Source of the DNA: Nitrososphaeraceae archaeon
GTDB taxonomy: Archaea; Thermoproteota; Nitrososphaeria; Nitrososphaerales; Nitrososphaeraceae
DNA length: 64,000 bases
Reading direction: 5' to 3'
Assembly (NCBI GenBank): GCA_016782225.1
Contig: JADDOW010000074.1
Span: 1 to 64,000, forward strand
The stretch's first letter is position 1; each line of letters opens with the position of its first letter. Both the position numbers and the translations under genes were made by a program. Positions 21,542-31,503 of this stretch are shown one piece after another. Under the pieces are notes generated by a model. It worked only from the letters and a program-made list of their open reading frames with translations. It was not told where the DNA came from and did not search any database.

Positions 21542-21723
21542 AATTATTTGTCAAAAATCAAGTTGAGCGTAAATGTGGATGCAGGTTTGGTGCGGTTTGA
21601 TGTCTTGGATCTAATTAGTTATTGGTCCTAATTAACGGGTATGCCTCATTTTAGGGTATCATGAATTATGCGAAAACACACAATAGGTAAACAGGATAGA
21701 TATTTCGGTGTGTGTAAAATGCA

Positions 21724-22236
21724 ATGTGTTGGCTATATGGCATCGTTAGTAAGAGAAAAATTATCGAATTTGTATTTTCATGTATGAGCTATGACTCTAC
21801 ATCAAAATTTGTAGAAAATATTCTAATAATTTTATCAAATCTGCCTTATGGACTTAGAACTGGTATTATCAAAAATCGATTAATTGAATTTGATGGTTTT
21901 GATAAATCTGAAAAGAAAGAGATAATTAATAATATTTTGAAGAACTTTCATAAGATAGGGAGAGCCAAGGTTATGAGCCTTTTTGAATCATGGCTGAATT
22001 CGCTGTATGAGATGGATGCTTCTTCGATCAACTCAATTTTTAATTCATATCTGTTAGAGTTATATTTAAATCCAAATGACCTTGAAAATTTTGATAATCC
22101 TTTTATTTTGTCTTTGGTTAAAGTATTAAACGATTTACCTAAAAATAAAAGGGATAAACTGTGGTATTGTTTTATGGAGTCAGTATTGAATACACCTGAC
22201 CCTAAAATGTTTATAAAATTAATTCCTCAAAACTAA
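21724..22236 (+). CDS. hypothetical protein
   Basis: 170-aa ORF, helical; no family recognised. Confidence 0.55.
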   Translation: MCWLYGIVSKRKIIEFVFSCMSYDSTSKFVENILIILSNLPYGLRTGIIKNRLIEFDGFDKSEKKEIINNILKNFHKIGRAKVMSLFESWLNSLYEMDASSINSIFNSYLLELYLNPNDLENFDNPFILSLVKVLNDLPKNKRDKLWYCFMESVLNTPDPKMFIKLIPQN

Positions 22237-22285
22237 ATAAATAAGGCAATCTCGCCCACAAGATATTTAAATTATTAAGTAAAGT

Positions 22286-22555
22286 TTATTTGTTTTCTGG
22301 TTTTTTTTCTAATTCTCCAAGAGTTTTTTCAAAAAATCCCTTTTCATATTTTCTTAGGGCTTTTCTGTGTTCTGGAAGTGACATGTCCAGTCTCATTTCA
22401 TTCATCACCATTACAGCATAAGTGGTCCATTCTTTCCAGCAGTCTGGGCAGGACGGATATTTTTGTGATGTTGGATCTTCTACTTCGCTCTCCTCAAAGG
22501 TTCTGTTGCATTTTATACAGGTTTTAGACATCGTTTTATTAAAGTGAATTAACAA
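22286..22555 (-). CDS. small zinc-ribbon protein with YggX (Fe2+-trafficking)-like C-terminal part
   Basis: CIKCNRTF...SCPDCWKEW...VMNEMRLDMSLPEHRKALRKYEKGFF. Confidence 0.55.
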   Translation of the reverse strand: MLIHFNKTMSKTCIKCNRTFEESEVEDPTSQKYPSCPDCWKEWTTYAVMVMNEMRLDMSLPEHRKALRKYEKGFFEKTLGELEKKPENK

Positions 22556-22731
22556 CCTTATTATGTTTTTTTATTATGTGTTATGACGAAAACCCTAGCC
22601 AAGTTTTATTTATCAATATGTGAATATGGGCATAATCTATACCTAAGATTTTGATAGGTAAACTTAATGTAATATAAGTTTTTTTCATAATGATCCAATA
22701 ATATTTATTAACTCTCTATTTAATATAAAAA

Positions 22732-23157
22732 ATGATGAAAATGGTCAATAAACCAGTTTATGTCACAGCAAGTTTGCTTGCAATTCTTAGTGTAGTAGTT
22801 ATTACATCAAGTGGAAACCTTTCTGTTTTCGCTCAAAGCCCAGCTGTCCAAGTATCTATTGTGCCTGGGGCAACCACCTTGGGAGAAACATCATGGAGCC
22901 CAAATCCTATTGAGGTATCGGTTGGCCAAAAAATTATATGGACAAATAATGATAATGCTGGCCATACAGTTACATCAGGAAACCCTGGCTCTGCAGACGT
23001 TGGTAAGCTATTTGATACTGGATTTACAAAAAGCGCAACAGGACCGGGAATACTCAATAAAGGACAAACATTTGAATTTACACCTACTACTGCAGGAGAG
23101 ATACCATACCACTGTTCATTACATCCAAACATGGTTGGCAGTATAGTAGTAAGCTAA
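22732..23157 (+). CDS. plastocyanin-like blue copper protein, secreted
   Basis: Signal peptide; VSVGQKIIWTNNDNAGHTVTSG ... AGEIPYHCSLHPNMVGSIVV (His...Cys-x2-His-x4-Met ligands). Confidence 0.92.
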   Translation: MMKMVNKPVYVTASLLAILSVVVITSSGNLSVFAQSPAVQVSIVPGATTLGETSWSPNPIEVSVGQKIIWTNNDNAGHTVTSGNPGSADVGKLFDTGFTKSATGPGILNKGQTFEFTPTTAGEIPYHCSLHPNMVGSIVVS

Positions 23158-23198
23158 ATCCTCTTTTTTTTATTTATGTAATATAGTTACAGTCATCT

Positions 23199-23813
23199 TT
23201 GAGTATTAATTCATCGCTATTAACTTATATCCTGGATAATTTTGATTCTGGGATGGATAATTTTGGCATTGTTAATGATGACATCTTCAATGAGTTACTG
23301 TTTTTTTTGTCTCATCACAACATAAGGATAAAAAGCAACAAAATCGATGTTTCTTCTTTTAACAAACTCTCTATTGCATTGTTAGCTATTCGTAATGGCG
23401 CTGATATGGTCAAAATATGCGGCAAAATAAATTGGCATGATTTTGAATTGTTTTCGTCTGAAATAATGAAATATCATGGTTATCGTGTTTATACAAACTT
23501 TCGATTAAAAAACCCTAGGCGAGAAATTGATGTAATAGGCATAAAGTCTAATAAGGCTTTGTTAGTTGACTGCAAACATTGGAAAAAAAATTCTTTATCC
23601 AACCTTGAAGAAATCGTTGACAAACAAAAAAAACGTGGTATGCTTTTTTTACAAAAATCCAACATGAAAATAGAAAATGCTGTTCCAATTATACTGACAT
23701 TATTGCCCAATGAGTTTCAATTTGTAAATGACGTTCCGATTATAACTATCGATAAACTAAATTCTTTTTTGTTGGATTTTGATATGTACTATCAAAATAT
23801 ATTTAAAATTTAA
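23199..23813 (+). CDS. PD-(D/E)xK nuclease-like protein (Mrr/resolvase-like)
   Basis: HDFELFSSEIMKYHGYRVYTNFRLKNPRREIDVIGIKSNKALLVDCKHW. Confidence 0.65.
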   Translation: MSINSSLLTYILDNFDSGMDNFGIVNDDIFNELLFFLSHHNIRIKSNKIDVSSFNKLSIALLAIRNGADMVKICGKINWHDFELFSSEIMKYHGYRVYTNFRLKNPRREIDVIGIKSNKALLVDCKHWKKNSLSNLEEIVDKQKKRGMLFLQKSNMKIENAVPIILTLLPNEFQFVNDVPIITIDKLNSFLLDFDMYYQNIFKI

Positions 23814-24259
23814 TTTGTATTTATATTATTTATCTTTGACGTAATAAGAAATTCATTTGCATTTCTTAAAACCTTTTTGCTGTTATCAAATGATAATTTT
23901 TCTAACGCATGATTGAAATCTAACCACGCAAAGTTGATGTGTTCAAATGACAGTACTACTTTGTTAGTCCTTGTTTCTGCAAGATAATATATGACTGTTT
24001 TATTGACTATTTTTGACTTTTTTCTATATCTATAAGATATCTGTTGCCTAAAACCTTCTATTACTTTTATGTCTTTAATGGCGGTTTCTTCCATTACTTC
24101 TCTTTTGATGGTTTCTGTTTCGGTTTCTCCACTTTCAATGTTTCCCTTTGGAAAGTCCCAGTGGCCATAACTATAATTAAGAATGAGGTATTTAATTTCG
24201 AAATTTTCATCAACAATATACAATACTGCGCCTGCAGAAATTTCGTCATACATTGCCAT
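23810..24259 (-). CDS. NUDIX hydrolase
   Basis: GHWDFPKGNIESGETETETIKREVMEETAI = NUDIX box GX5EX7REUXEEXGU-like. Confidence 0.9.
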   Translation of the reverse strand: MAMYDEISAGAVLYIVDENFEIKYLILNYSYGHWDFPKGNIESGETETETIKREVMEETAIKDIKVIEGFRQQISYRYRKKSKIVNKTVIYYLAETRTNKVVLSFEHINFAWLDFNHALEKLSFDNSKKVLRNANEFLITSKINNINTN

Positions 24260-24312
24260 GAGTGATTTCTACGCTTATAAAAATATGTCCATGATTTTTT
24301 ACTTTTTGTTCT

Positions 24313-24450
24313 CTAATCAATTTTAATGTTTAACTCTTCAAAATTTCCATTTATGCTATAATCATGTATGTCTTCCCATTCCTCAACTGTCATCCAATAC
24401 CCACAGTATATTTTTTTTGTTTCGTTATCGGTTTCTCCGTGTTTTGGCAT
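24313..24450 (-). CDS. small acidic hypothetical protein (45 aa)
   Basis: Read directly: MPKHGETDNETKKIYCGYWMTVEEWEDIHDYSINGNFEELNIKID*; below track size cutoff. Confidence 0.45.
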   Translation of the reverse strand: MPKHGETDNETKKIYCGYWMTVEEWEDIHDYSINGNFEELNIKID

Positions 24451-24501
24451 TATTTATGATATGAATTAATTAATAAGGTATTAATGATTTTCTTGTCTTT
24501 T

Positions 24502-25311
24502 TCATTTTCCATATCTTCTTGATCTTTTTTGATATGTTCTTATTGCTCTCATCAAATCTATTTTTCTAAATTCTGGCCAAAAAACATCCACAAAAATGAG
24601 TTCACTGTATGCACTTTGCCATAATAAAAACCCACTTAATCTTTTTTCACCAGAGGTTCTTAGTATTAGATCTGGTTCTGCTTGTGGAAGATGTGCTGTA
24701 TATAGGTTCGACTCTATTAGTTTTTCATTGATTTCATCAATGTCAATTCTTCTTTCTTGAATCGATCTTGCTATTTTCTTTATTGCGGTCAATAATTCCT
24801 GTTGCCCACCATATGCAATAGCTATATTCAAGTACATGTTCTGATAATTTTCTGTTCCTGATTCCAGCTTTTTTAAAATCTGCTGAAGTCCATCAGGTAG
24901 TTTTTTGAAGTCCCCTATCGATTTAATTCTTATTTGTTTATTGTGTATTCTCGCATCATCGTGTAATCTTGTGAGTTTCTCTTCTAACAGTGAGTAAATA
25001 TTATCTATTTCAAAAGGATCTCTTTCCAAGTTTTCATCTGAAAGTACATAAATGGTGGTTATTTTTATTCCTAAATCATAAATCCAATTCAGAAGATCTT
25101 CTGCAATGTCTGCACCAATCTTGTGACCTTTCTCTTTTTTTACCTCCTTTATCTTTGACCATCTTCTGTTGCCATCTAAAATAATTCCTATGTGTTGAGG
25201 GAATGGATATTGGATTATTTGATTTAGAAGGTGTTTCTCATATATTCTATATACTATATTTTGCCTTGAAAAATCATATAGTTTCTTTAAACACTTATCT
25301 AACACATGCAT
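24502..25311 (-). CDS. uppS: polyprenyl (undecaprenyl-type) diphosphate synthase
   Basis: PQHIGIILDGNRRWSK; TTIYVLSDENLERDPFE; PDLILRTSGEKRLSGFLLWQSAYSELIFVDVFWPEF. Confidence 0.93.
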   Translation of the reverse strand: MHVLDKCLKKLYDFSRQNIVYRIYEKHLLNQIIQYPFPQHIGIILDGNRRWSKIKEVKKEKGHKIGADIAEDLLNWIYDLGIKITTIYVLSDENLERDPFEIDNIYSLLEEKLTRLHDDARIHNKQIRIKSIGDFKKLPDGLQQILKKLESGTENYQNMYLNIAIAYGGQQELLTAIKKIARSIQERRIDIDEINEKLIESNLYTAHLPQAEPDLILRTSGEKRLSGFLLWQSAYSELIFVDVFWPEFRKIDLMRAIRTYQKRSRRYGK

Positions 25312-25356
25312 GGTAATTTTTTTTATATTTGGTAAATTCCGACTCCTAATGAATTT

Positions 25357-26544
25357 CTATTGGTTATCGTGTTTAAGTGCTTCTCCCCCTTTTCTGTTCC
25401 TGAAGTATTGAAAAAGGAATGTTGCAACTATTAAAGTTATTGCAAGGCCTATCAACAAAGATGAAATCAAGTTGAATGGGTTTCCCCTTGCAGCTATGAG
25501 GGATGTAAACTGTAACATGGGTATATACAACAATGCCAAAACTACCAGTCTTAAGATATCGTATATTATTTTAATACTGCCCTTAAACCAATTGCTCAGT
25601 AGTATTCCTGCAAAAATTGTTGATATCCCTATCCACAATAACGTAATGATCCCAGACACAAAATTTCCCAATATTATCTTGTTTGTGATTATTGATGCAA
25701 TTCCATTCTGTGATTCTAATGCATCAGGTGGAATTTGGGAAATCCCATTCAGTATCGAAGCTAAAATAATCAATGTTCCGGCGAAGTAAGAGAATATTCT
25801 AATAAATCCTGAAGGTGTTGGTTTTGAGAACGAAACTATCGCTTTGTCTATGTCAAAGGCCCTTAGAATAAACGCCAAACCCAATATGCTTAAACCCAAG
25901 GCAAATGCTTCCCTCGAAAACCCGAAAATTATGGAAAGGCCACTAGTTATAAACAACGCACCAGGTAAACCGAGAAAAAATTTTGAATATCGTGGATCAT
26001 AAAATAATATTTTTAAATATCGGGCCAAAATGGCATAAGAGTATTCTACGCTTCTACTTTGCCTTACTATAACTCTTTGAAGCGATATTATTGGAATTTT
26101 TCCTTGAATTATGGGAATTGCCGTTTCATCGTCTTCTCCATCTGATACAACTACAGCCCCGTCTGCATTATATCCATCAAGCACCTTGTCTATTTCCTGC
26201 GCAATCTTCACATCTCCTTCTACACCTCTGTTGAATTTGCCTGCTACAATGGTAACCTCTGCGTCGTATCCTTTTGTTCTAAATTCTTCATATGACTTGA
26301 TTGCTCCAAAGATTGCATTAGAGTCCGAATCTTCAGGATCCTCTATAGCAAGCCTAGTTCCTGCTTCAATGCAATGATCTTTGCCTATTACTGGCGTTTC
26401 TATCCCGCTTTTTATGCCAATATCGTCATCTCTATCTATACAAATTATTAATATTTTTGTACCGCCCTGAAATGACTGTATTTCGTTATAGTTTTTATTG
26501 TCTGTAAAATTTACTTTGTTTTTTAATTGGCCTGCCCTAGGCAT
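25357..26544 (-). CDS. DUF373-family membrane protein
   Basis: ICIDRDDDIGIKSGIETPVIGKDHCIEAGTRLAIEDPEDSDSNAIFGAIK ... VSDGEDDETAIPIIQ, multiple TM helices. Confidence 0.8.
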   Translation of the reverse strand: MPRAGQLKNKVNFTDNKNYNEIQSFQGGTKILIICIDRDDDIGIKSGIETPVIGKDHCIEAGTRLAIEDPEDSDSNAIFGAIKSYEEFRTKGYDAEVTIVAGKFNRGVEGDVKIAQEIDKVLDGYNADGAVVVSDGEDDETAIPIIQGKIPIISLQRVIVRQSRSVEYSYAILARYLKILFYDPRYSKFFLGLPGALFITSGLSIIFGFSREAFALGLSILGLAFILRAFDIDKAIVSFSKPTPSGFIRIFSYFAGTLIILASILNGISQIPPDALESQNGIASIITNKIILGNFVSGIITLLWIGISTIFAGILLSNWFKGSIKIIYDILRLVVLALLYIPMLQFTSLIAARGNPFNLISSLLIGLAITLIVATFLFQYFRNRKGGEALKHDNQ

Positions 26545-26631
26545 TAATTATACAACAAAATAATGTATCTTCTATATAATTAAGTTACTTGAGAGTGTTT
26601 TCTGTTAGAAAAAGATGGCTTTTTTTATAAA

Positions 26632-27057
26632 CTATTGAAACAATCTTCGGTGCTCCTCTAGCATGCATCTGTTATACACAACTTTTATTCCTTTTTCTGT
26701 GGCAATCTCTTCTGCTTCTTTATTGTATATGCCCTTTTGCATCCATACCACTTTTATCTCTTTTTTGTCTATCGAGTCTTCTACCACTTTTAACACATCC
26801 TCTGATCTTCTAAATATATCCAATATGTCGATTGAGTCTGGAACCTCTGAAACTTTTCCATAGGCTTTTCTATTTAGAATTTCGGAATAGTTTGGATTAA
26901 TTGGGATTACGTTATATCCTTTTTCTATCAGGTATTTTGAGACATGGTTTGATGGTTTCCCTTCGGTAGGTGATATTCCTGCTATTGCAATGTTTTTCAA
27001 CTTATAAATCTCTCTAATCTCTTCATCTGAGAAATCATCGGTTTTCATTTCGCTCAT
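26632..27057 (-). CDS. CoA-binding-domain protein
   Basis: KNIAIAGISPTEGKPSNHVSKYLIEKGYNVIPINPNYSEILNRKAY...VVWMQKGIYNKEAEEIATEKGIKVVYNRCMLEEHRR. Confidence 0.85.
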   Translation of the reverse strand: MSEMKTDDFSDEEIREIYKLKNIAIAGISPTEGKPSNHVSKYLIEKGYNVIPINPNYSEILNRKAYGKVSEVPDSIDILDIFRRSEDVLKVVEDSIDKKEIKVVWMQKGIYNKEAEEIATEKGIKVVYNRCMLEEHRRLFQ

Positions 27058-27188
27058 AATTATTATACGTTGTTGATATTTGTTTTTTTATTAATAAATC
27101 TGGCTATGGAAAAAACAACATTTGGTCTATTTCTAAATTTAATGATGCTTGTGTATTCTGATAGATAAAAGGATAATAATATTAGAAT

Positions 27189-27950
27189 GTGATAGATTAT
27201 GTTAGGTTGAGGTTTGCTGATTGGTACCCATATTATTTGGAAATATCATCCAATTTGCACCTTGATGTAAAAAAAGACATACTATCCTCTATTATTTTAT
27301 CTAATTTGATACCCAATGAAACCTCGGATTTAAACTGCTTAAATAAATTGAACAGTAAAAAAACATTGATAATTGGTGCGGGGCCAAGCATAGAGGACTC
27401 TTCGGTACAAAAATTTATCCGTGATCGTTCAGACTTCGTTATAATATCATCTGATGGATCCACAGAACTATGCCTTCAGTTAAACATTGTTCCTGACTTT
27501 GTTGTGACTGATCTCGATGGTGATATTGACTCTTTATTATCTGCCAATAAATCTGGATCAAAGCTGGTAATCCATGCTCATGGTGATAATATCGATAAAA
27601 TTCTTAGATTTGCCCCACGTTTTAGGAATTTCTTTGGGACAACACAAGTTTTTCCACTCCGAAATGTTTTTAATTTTGGCGGATTTACTGATGGCGATAG
27701 ATGTGTGTTTCTTGCCGATGAGTTTCAGTGCGCTGAAATTTGGTTAGTTGGCATGGATTTTAGTTCCTCAATAGGCTATTTTTCAAAAAAAAGGCGGATA
27801 TGCAATTTAAACCTAAAAAGGAAGAAATTACTTGTCGGTAAGAATTTGATTGAGATGTTGGCAAAAAGATCTGACTCTATCATGATCAATGTTACAACTT
27901 TTAAATTTAACTCATTAATTAATGGTACAACTGAATATAAATTAAAATGA
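27189..27950 (+). CDS. MptE-like 6-hydroxymethyl-dihydropterin pyrophosphokinase (DUF115)
   Basis: TLIIGAGPSIED...SSDGSTELCLQLNIVPDFVVTDLDGDIDSLL...VIHAHGDN...FTDGDRCVFLADEF. Confidence 0.8.
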   Translation: MIDYVRLRFADWYPYYLEISSNLHLDVKKDILSSIILSNLIPNETSDLNCLNKLNSKKTLIIGAGPSIEDSSVQKFIRDRSDFVIISSDGSTELCLQLNIVPDFVVTDLDGDIDSLLSANKSGSKLVIHAHGDNIDKILRFAPRFRNFFGTTQVFPLRNVFNFGGFTDGDRCVFLADEFQCAEIWLVGMDFSSSIGYFSKKRRICNLNLKRKKLLVGKNLIEMLAKRSDSIMINVTTFKFNSLINGTTEYKLK

Positions 27951-28123
27951 ATACAAAAAAAATTCTTGGTATTACTGGCTTTGGTCTTGCTATATTGGGT
28001 GGTTATTTGTGGATGATAAACCAATATCCATTATCTTTGATAGTGTGGGGTTTAACCTTTTTGATAATTCTGCGTTTAAACCGTATGAAAAAAACCCAAA
28101 ACAACTATAAAAGAAAAAGATAA
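27947..28123 (+). CDS. small membrane protein (58 aa), start overlaps preceding stop
   Basis: Read directly: MNTKKILGITGFGLAILGGYLWMINQYPLSLIVWGLTFLIILRLNRMKKTQNNYKRKR*. Confidence 0.5.
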   Translation: MNTKKILGITGFGLAILGGYLWMINQYPLSLIVWGLTFLIILRLNRMKKTQNNYKRKR

Positions 28124-28389
28124 TTGTTTTTGGGAAACAAAACCTTGGATTTAAACAATCCCTGTAGTAGTTTGTTTTCTATTCTTGTTTGATGACATTG
28201 AATTTGTTTTACCTTTTTGGTTTTAGTATATTAACTTTGGTAAATCTTGATGCTTTCCGAATAATGAACCTATTTGTATTGATGTGTTTTATAATGATGT
28301 GGATTACAAAAAGGTTTAGCCAATTCATTAAATTCTTTATTGAGTGGTACTCTTTGTACATGTGAATAAAAATTTCTAAACGTTTAACA

Positions 28390-28587
28390 TTAGACATCTT
28401 TTACTGTGCGAAGTGCCTTGGTGATCTTTTCTGAATACTGTTGATGATTAAAATTATGTTTAATTAATGCCCAAAACCAATTGGGTTTGAAAATCTGTCT
28501 ATTTGTCCACTGTCCCGTCAGCAGCTCTCTGTATGTTTCGTAGTTTTCTTTTTCTTTGTAAAAGTCAAATTCTGCTTTTGGTTGTAT
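28390..28587 (-). CDS. open reading frame lacking ATG/GTG/TTG start; possible 5'-damaged gene
   Basis: IQPKAEFDFYKEKENYETYRELLTGQWTNRQIFKPNWFWALIKHNFNHQQYSEKITKALRTVKDV*; in-frame TGA immediately upstream. Confidence 0.35.
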   Translation of the reverse strand: MQPKAEFDFYKEKENYETYRELLTGQWTNRQIFKPNWFWALIKHNFNHQQYSEKITKALRTVKDV

Positions 28588-28653
28588 TCAATTTATTTTT
28601 GATATGGTGTTAATTAAAGTATGTTGCATCTAAATAGATGTGTTCTTTAAAAT

Positions 28654-29799
28654 ATGAAACTAATAAAAGCCAATCATTTGTTTGATGGCGTTAGCGAAAG
28701 AAAAGACGTTTTCATTGGTTTTGATAATGATGAGATAAAGTATGTTGATGGTAGCAAACCTGAAGAAGGTGGCGAAATAATCGCTGAAGGCAAAGATGTT
28801 GTTGTCACTCCCGCATTTATTGATCCACACAGTCATATTGGATTGCAAAGGTCCGCTGAATACAGTGGGCAATATGAAGAAAACGAGCAAATGGATTCTA
28901 CTACCCCAATGGTAAACGCACTACACAGCCTATACATGGACGATCCCTCATTCAGAGAGTCAGTTGAGCATGGCGTTCTTTATTCTGCAGCATTTCCAGG
29001 AAGTGGCAATGTAGTTGGAGGCAAAATAGTTCTGATAAGAAACTATGCCAAAGATATTGAGGAGGCCTTTATCGGTGACATTGGAATTAAGGTGGCATTA
29101 GGATATCATCCACGTGTTATGACCAGTTGGAAAGGGAAACGACCTACAACCCGAATGGGTGTAGTGTCGATATTGCGGGAAAATTTCATCAAGGCCAAAA
29201 AGATGCAAAACCTTTTAAAATCCGAAAAAAAAACATTAGATGAGGTAGATCCAAATACTGAGGTTTACATGGATATGCTTGCCCATAAGCACAGGATAAT
29301 GGTGCATCTTCACAAAGAGGACGATGTGAGGATTCTTATCCAACTGGCAAGGGAGTTCAATTTGAAAGTTGTTGCAAATCATCTCCTTGATGTGCACCGT
29401 GAAGAGATCTTTGCAGCCCTAAAAGCAAATTCAATCCCAATTATTTATGGCCCCATGGACTCTTTTTCAAATAAGGATGAACTAAGGCACAATAACTGGA
29501 GGAACGCTGGATTGCTGTTGAAGTCAGGTGCAAAATTCTCTCTTATGAGTGATCACCCAATTACTCTCCAGAGGACCATGTTTTTTACCCTAAGGCATTT
29601 ATTGCGATTTGGATTATCAAGGCCTTCTGCAATATCTAAAATTACTTCAGAGGCTGCTGGAATATTAGGGATACTGAACATAGGCCAAATAAGACCTGGG
29701 TTCAAATCGTCTTTTATAGTTTGGAATGGCGATCCTTTTTCAATCTCTAGTTATCCAATATTGGTAATTGGGGAGGGAAAAGTAGTATTTGAGGACTAA
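28654..29799 (+). CDS. amidohydrolase-family protein
   Basis: VVTPAFIDPHSHIGLQRSAEYSG; VHLHKEDDVRILIQLAREFNLKVVANHLLDVHREEI; SDHPITLQRTM. Confidence 0.85.
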   Translation: MKLIKANHLFDGVSERKDVFIGFDNDEIKYVDGSKPEEGGEIIAEGKDVVVTPAFIDPHSHIGLQRSAEYSGQYEENEQMDSTTPMVNALHSLYMDDPSFRESVEHGVLYSAAFPGSGNVVGGKIVLIRNYAKDIEEAFIGDIGIKVALGYHPRVMTSWKGKRPTTRMGVVSILRENFIKAKKMQNLLKSEKKTLDEVDPNTEVYMDMLAHKHRIMVHLHKEDDVRILIQLAREFNLKVVANHLLDVHREEIFAALKANSIPIIYGPMDSFSNKDELRHNNWRNAGLLLKSGAKFSLMSDHPITLQRTMFFTLRHLLRFGLSRPSAISKITSEAAGILGILNIGQIRPGFKSSFIVWNGDPFSISSYPILVIGEGKVVFED

Positions 29800-29967
29800 A
29801 TCTATACATTTATTTTATTGTTGAGATGAACTATAAAAATAAAATGGATCTCAAAATCTTTATTTGAGAAATTCCATTACAATAAAAATCTTGATGTTAT
29901 CCATCTATGCTGATTTTATCTTTTGTGTTTTTGTCTTCTTGTTTCTGAATTATTGCTGTGGTATTGA

Positions 29968-31503
29968 TTATTGGGGCTCAATTGTGGCTGGGGGTTTGCT
30001 GGATATTGCATAAGTAACCCATGTTACATTTTCTATTTCATTTGTTATTTTCGAACTGATTTTTTCTAGGGTGTTGTACGGAACCCTTACCCAATCTGCT
30101 GTCATGGAATCTTTTGATTGAACTATTCTTATCGTTACTATATGACCATATATTCTCCTGTCGCCTAAAATGCCAACAGCTTTGTCATCACCTACCATTG
30201 CATAGGCTTGCCAAACTTTGTTGTACATGTTGTCTTCCGATAATGCATCTTCTACAATTTTACTTGCTGCTTTTGATATCATTATCTTTTCGTCATTTAT
30301 CTCGCCTAAAATTCTTACAGCGAGTCCAGGGCCTGGAAAGGGATGTCTTGAAAGCAATTCTTTGGGTATTTGAAGTATTTTGGCGGCCTCCCTGACTTCA
30401 TCCTTATACAAATACCTCAAAGGTTCTATTACCTTTAGGTTCAGCCAGCTAGGCAATCCGCCTACATTGTGGTGTGTTTTGATGACTGTTGCTGGACCTT
30501 TGGACACACCACTCTCTATAACGTCTGGATATAGTGTTCCTTGCGCTAGCCATTGAAATGGGCCTTCTTCTTCTGCAAATTCCGTAAAAACCCTTGCAAA
30601 CTCTTCTCCGATTATCTTTCTTTTGTCTTCTGGGTCCGATACTCCTTTTAATTTTTGTAAAAACCTTTCTTGTGCCTCAATGTATTTAATGGATATGCCT
30701 AGTTTTTCATTGAAAAGTTCCCTTACAACATTTTCTTCGTTCTCTCTTAGTAATCCATGATTGACAAAAATACAGGTCAAGTTTTCTTTGATTGCCCTGT
30801 GAATTAAAACAGCTGTTGTTGTTGAATCTATTCCGCCGCTGACAGCGCACAACACTTTATCTTTACCAACTTTTGTTTTTATGTTTTCTATACTGCTTTG
30901 AATGAAATCACTCATATTCCAATCTGGTTTTGCTCCGCTGATTACATTGCAGAAATTGTTTAGTATCTGGATCCCATTTTCGGTGTGCGCCACTTCCGGA
31001 TGAAACTGTAACCCAAATACCTTTCTTTCCATGTTTCCAATGGCTGCTGAGGATGAACTATCGGTCTCCCCTAAAATATCAAATCCTTCTGGGATTATCT
31101 CGGCTGTATCGCTGTGACTCATCCAGCACTGGATGTTACTTGTTTTGATGTCTTTGAACAAATTGTTTTTATTTTTTATTTTTAATACTGCGTTCCCGTA
31201 TTCTCTATTTGTGACTCTTCTTATTCTTCCATTGAAATGATCTACTATGACCTGGTGCCCATAGCATATCCCTAAAATTGGAACACCAATGCCAAATACT
31301 TTTTCATCTGGCTTTGGGGAATTTTTTTCGTAAACACTGGCTGGTCCGCCTGAAAAAATAATTCCCTTTGGTTTGAAGTCTGAAATTGTTTTGATTGGTG
31401 TATTGTAGGGCAATAATTCACAATAAATATTGGACTCTCTTATCCTTCTGCATATTAGATGACTGTATTGCGACCCAAAATCTAAAACAATTATTTTATC
31501 CAT
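29968..31503 (-). CDS. guaA: GMP synthase (glutamine-hydrolysing)
   Basis: IIFSGGPASVYE; GICYGHQ; FGLQFHPEVAHTENG; CAVSGGIDSTTTAVLIHRA; SRHPFPGPGLAVRILGE. Confidence 0.96.
   Translation of the reverse strand: MDKIIVLDFGSQYSHLICRRIRESNIYCELLPYNTPIKTISDFKPKGIIFSGGPASVYEKNSPKPDEKVFGIGVPILGICYGHQVIVDHFNGRIRRVTNREYGNAVLKIKNKNNLFKDIKTSNIQCWMSHSDTAEIIPEGFDILGETDSSSSAAIGNMERKVFGLQFHPEVAHTENGIQILNNFCNVISGAKPDWNMSDFIQSSIENIKTKVGKDKVLCAVSGGIDSTTTAVLIHRAIKENLTCIFVNHGLLRENEENVVRELFNEKLGISIKYIEAQERFLQKLKGVSDPEDKRKIIGEEFARVFTEFAEEEGPFQWLAQGTLYPDVIESGVSKGPATVIKTHHNVGGLPSWLNLKVIEPLRYLYKDEVREAAKILQIPKELLSRHPFPGPGLAVRILGEINDEKIMISKAASKIVEDALSEDNMYNKVWQAYAMVGDDKAVGILGDRRIYGHIVTIRIVQSKDSMTADWVRVPYNTLEKISSKITNEIENVTWVTYAISSKPPATIEPQ

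Noticed and set aside
22811-23146. 111-aa ORF overlapping the plastocyanin gene
   Set aside because: Alternative frame of a clear copper-protein gene
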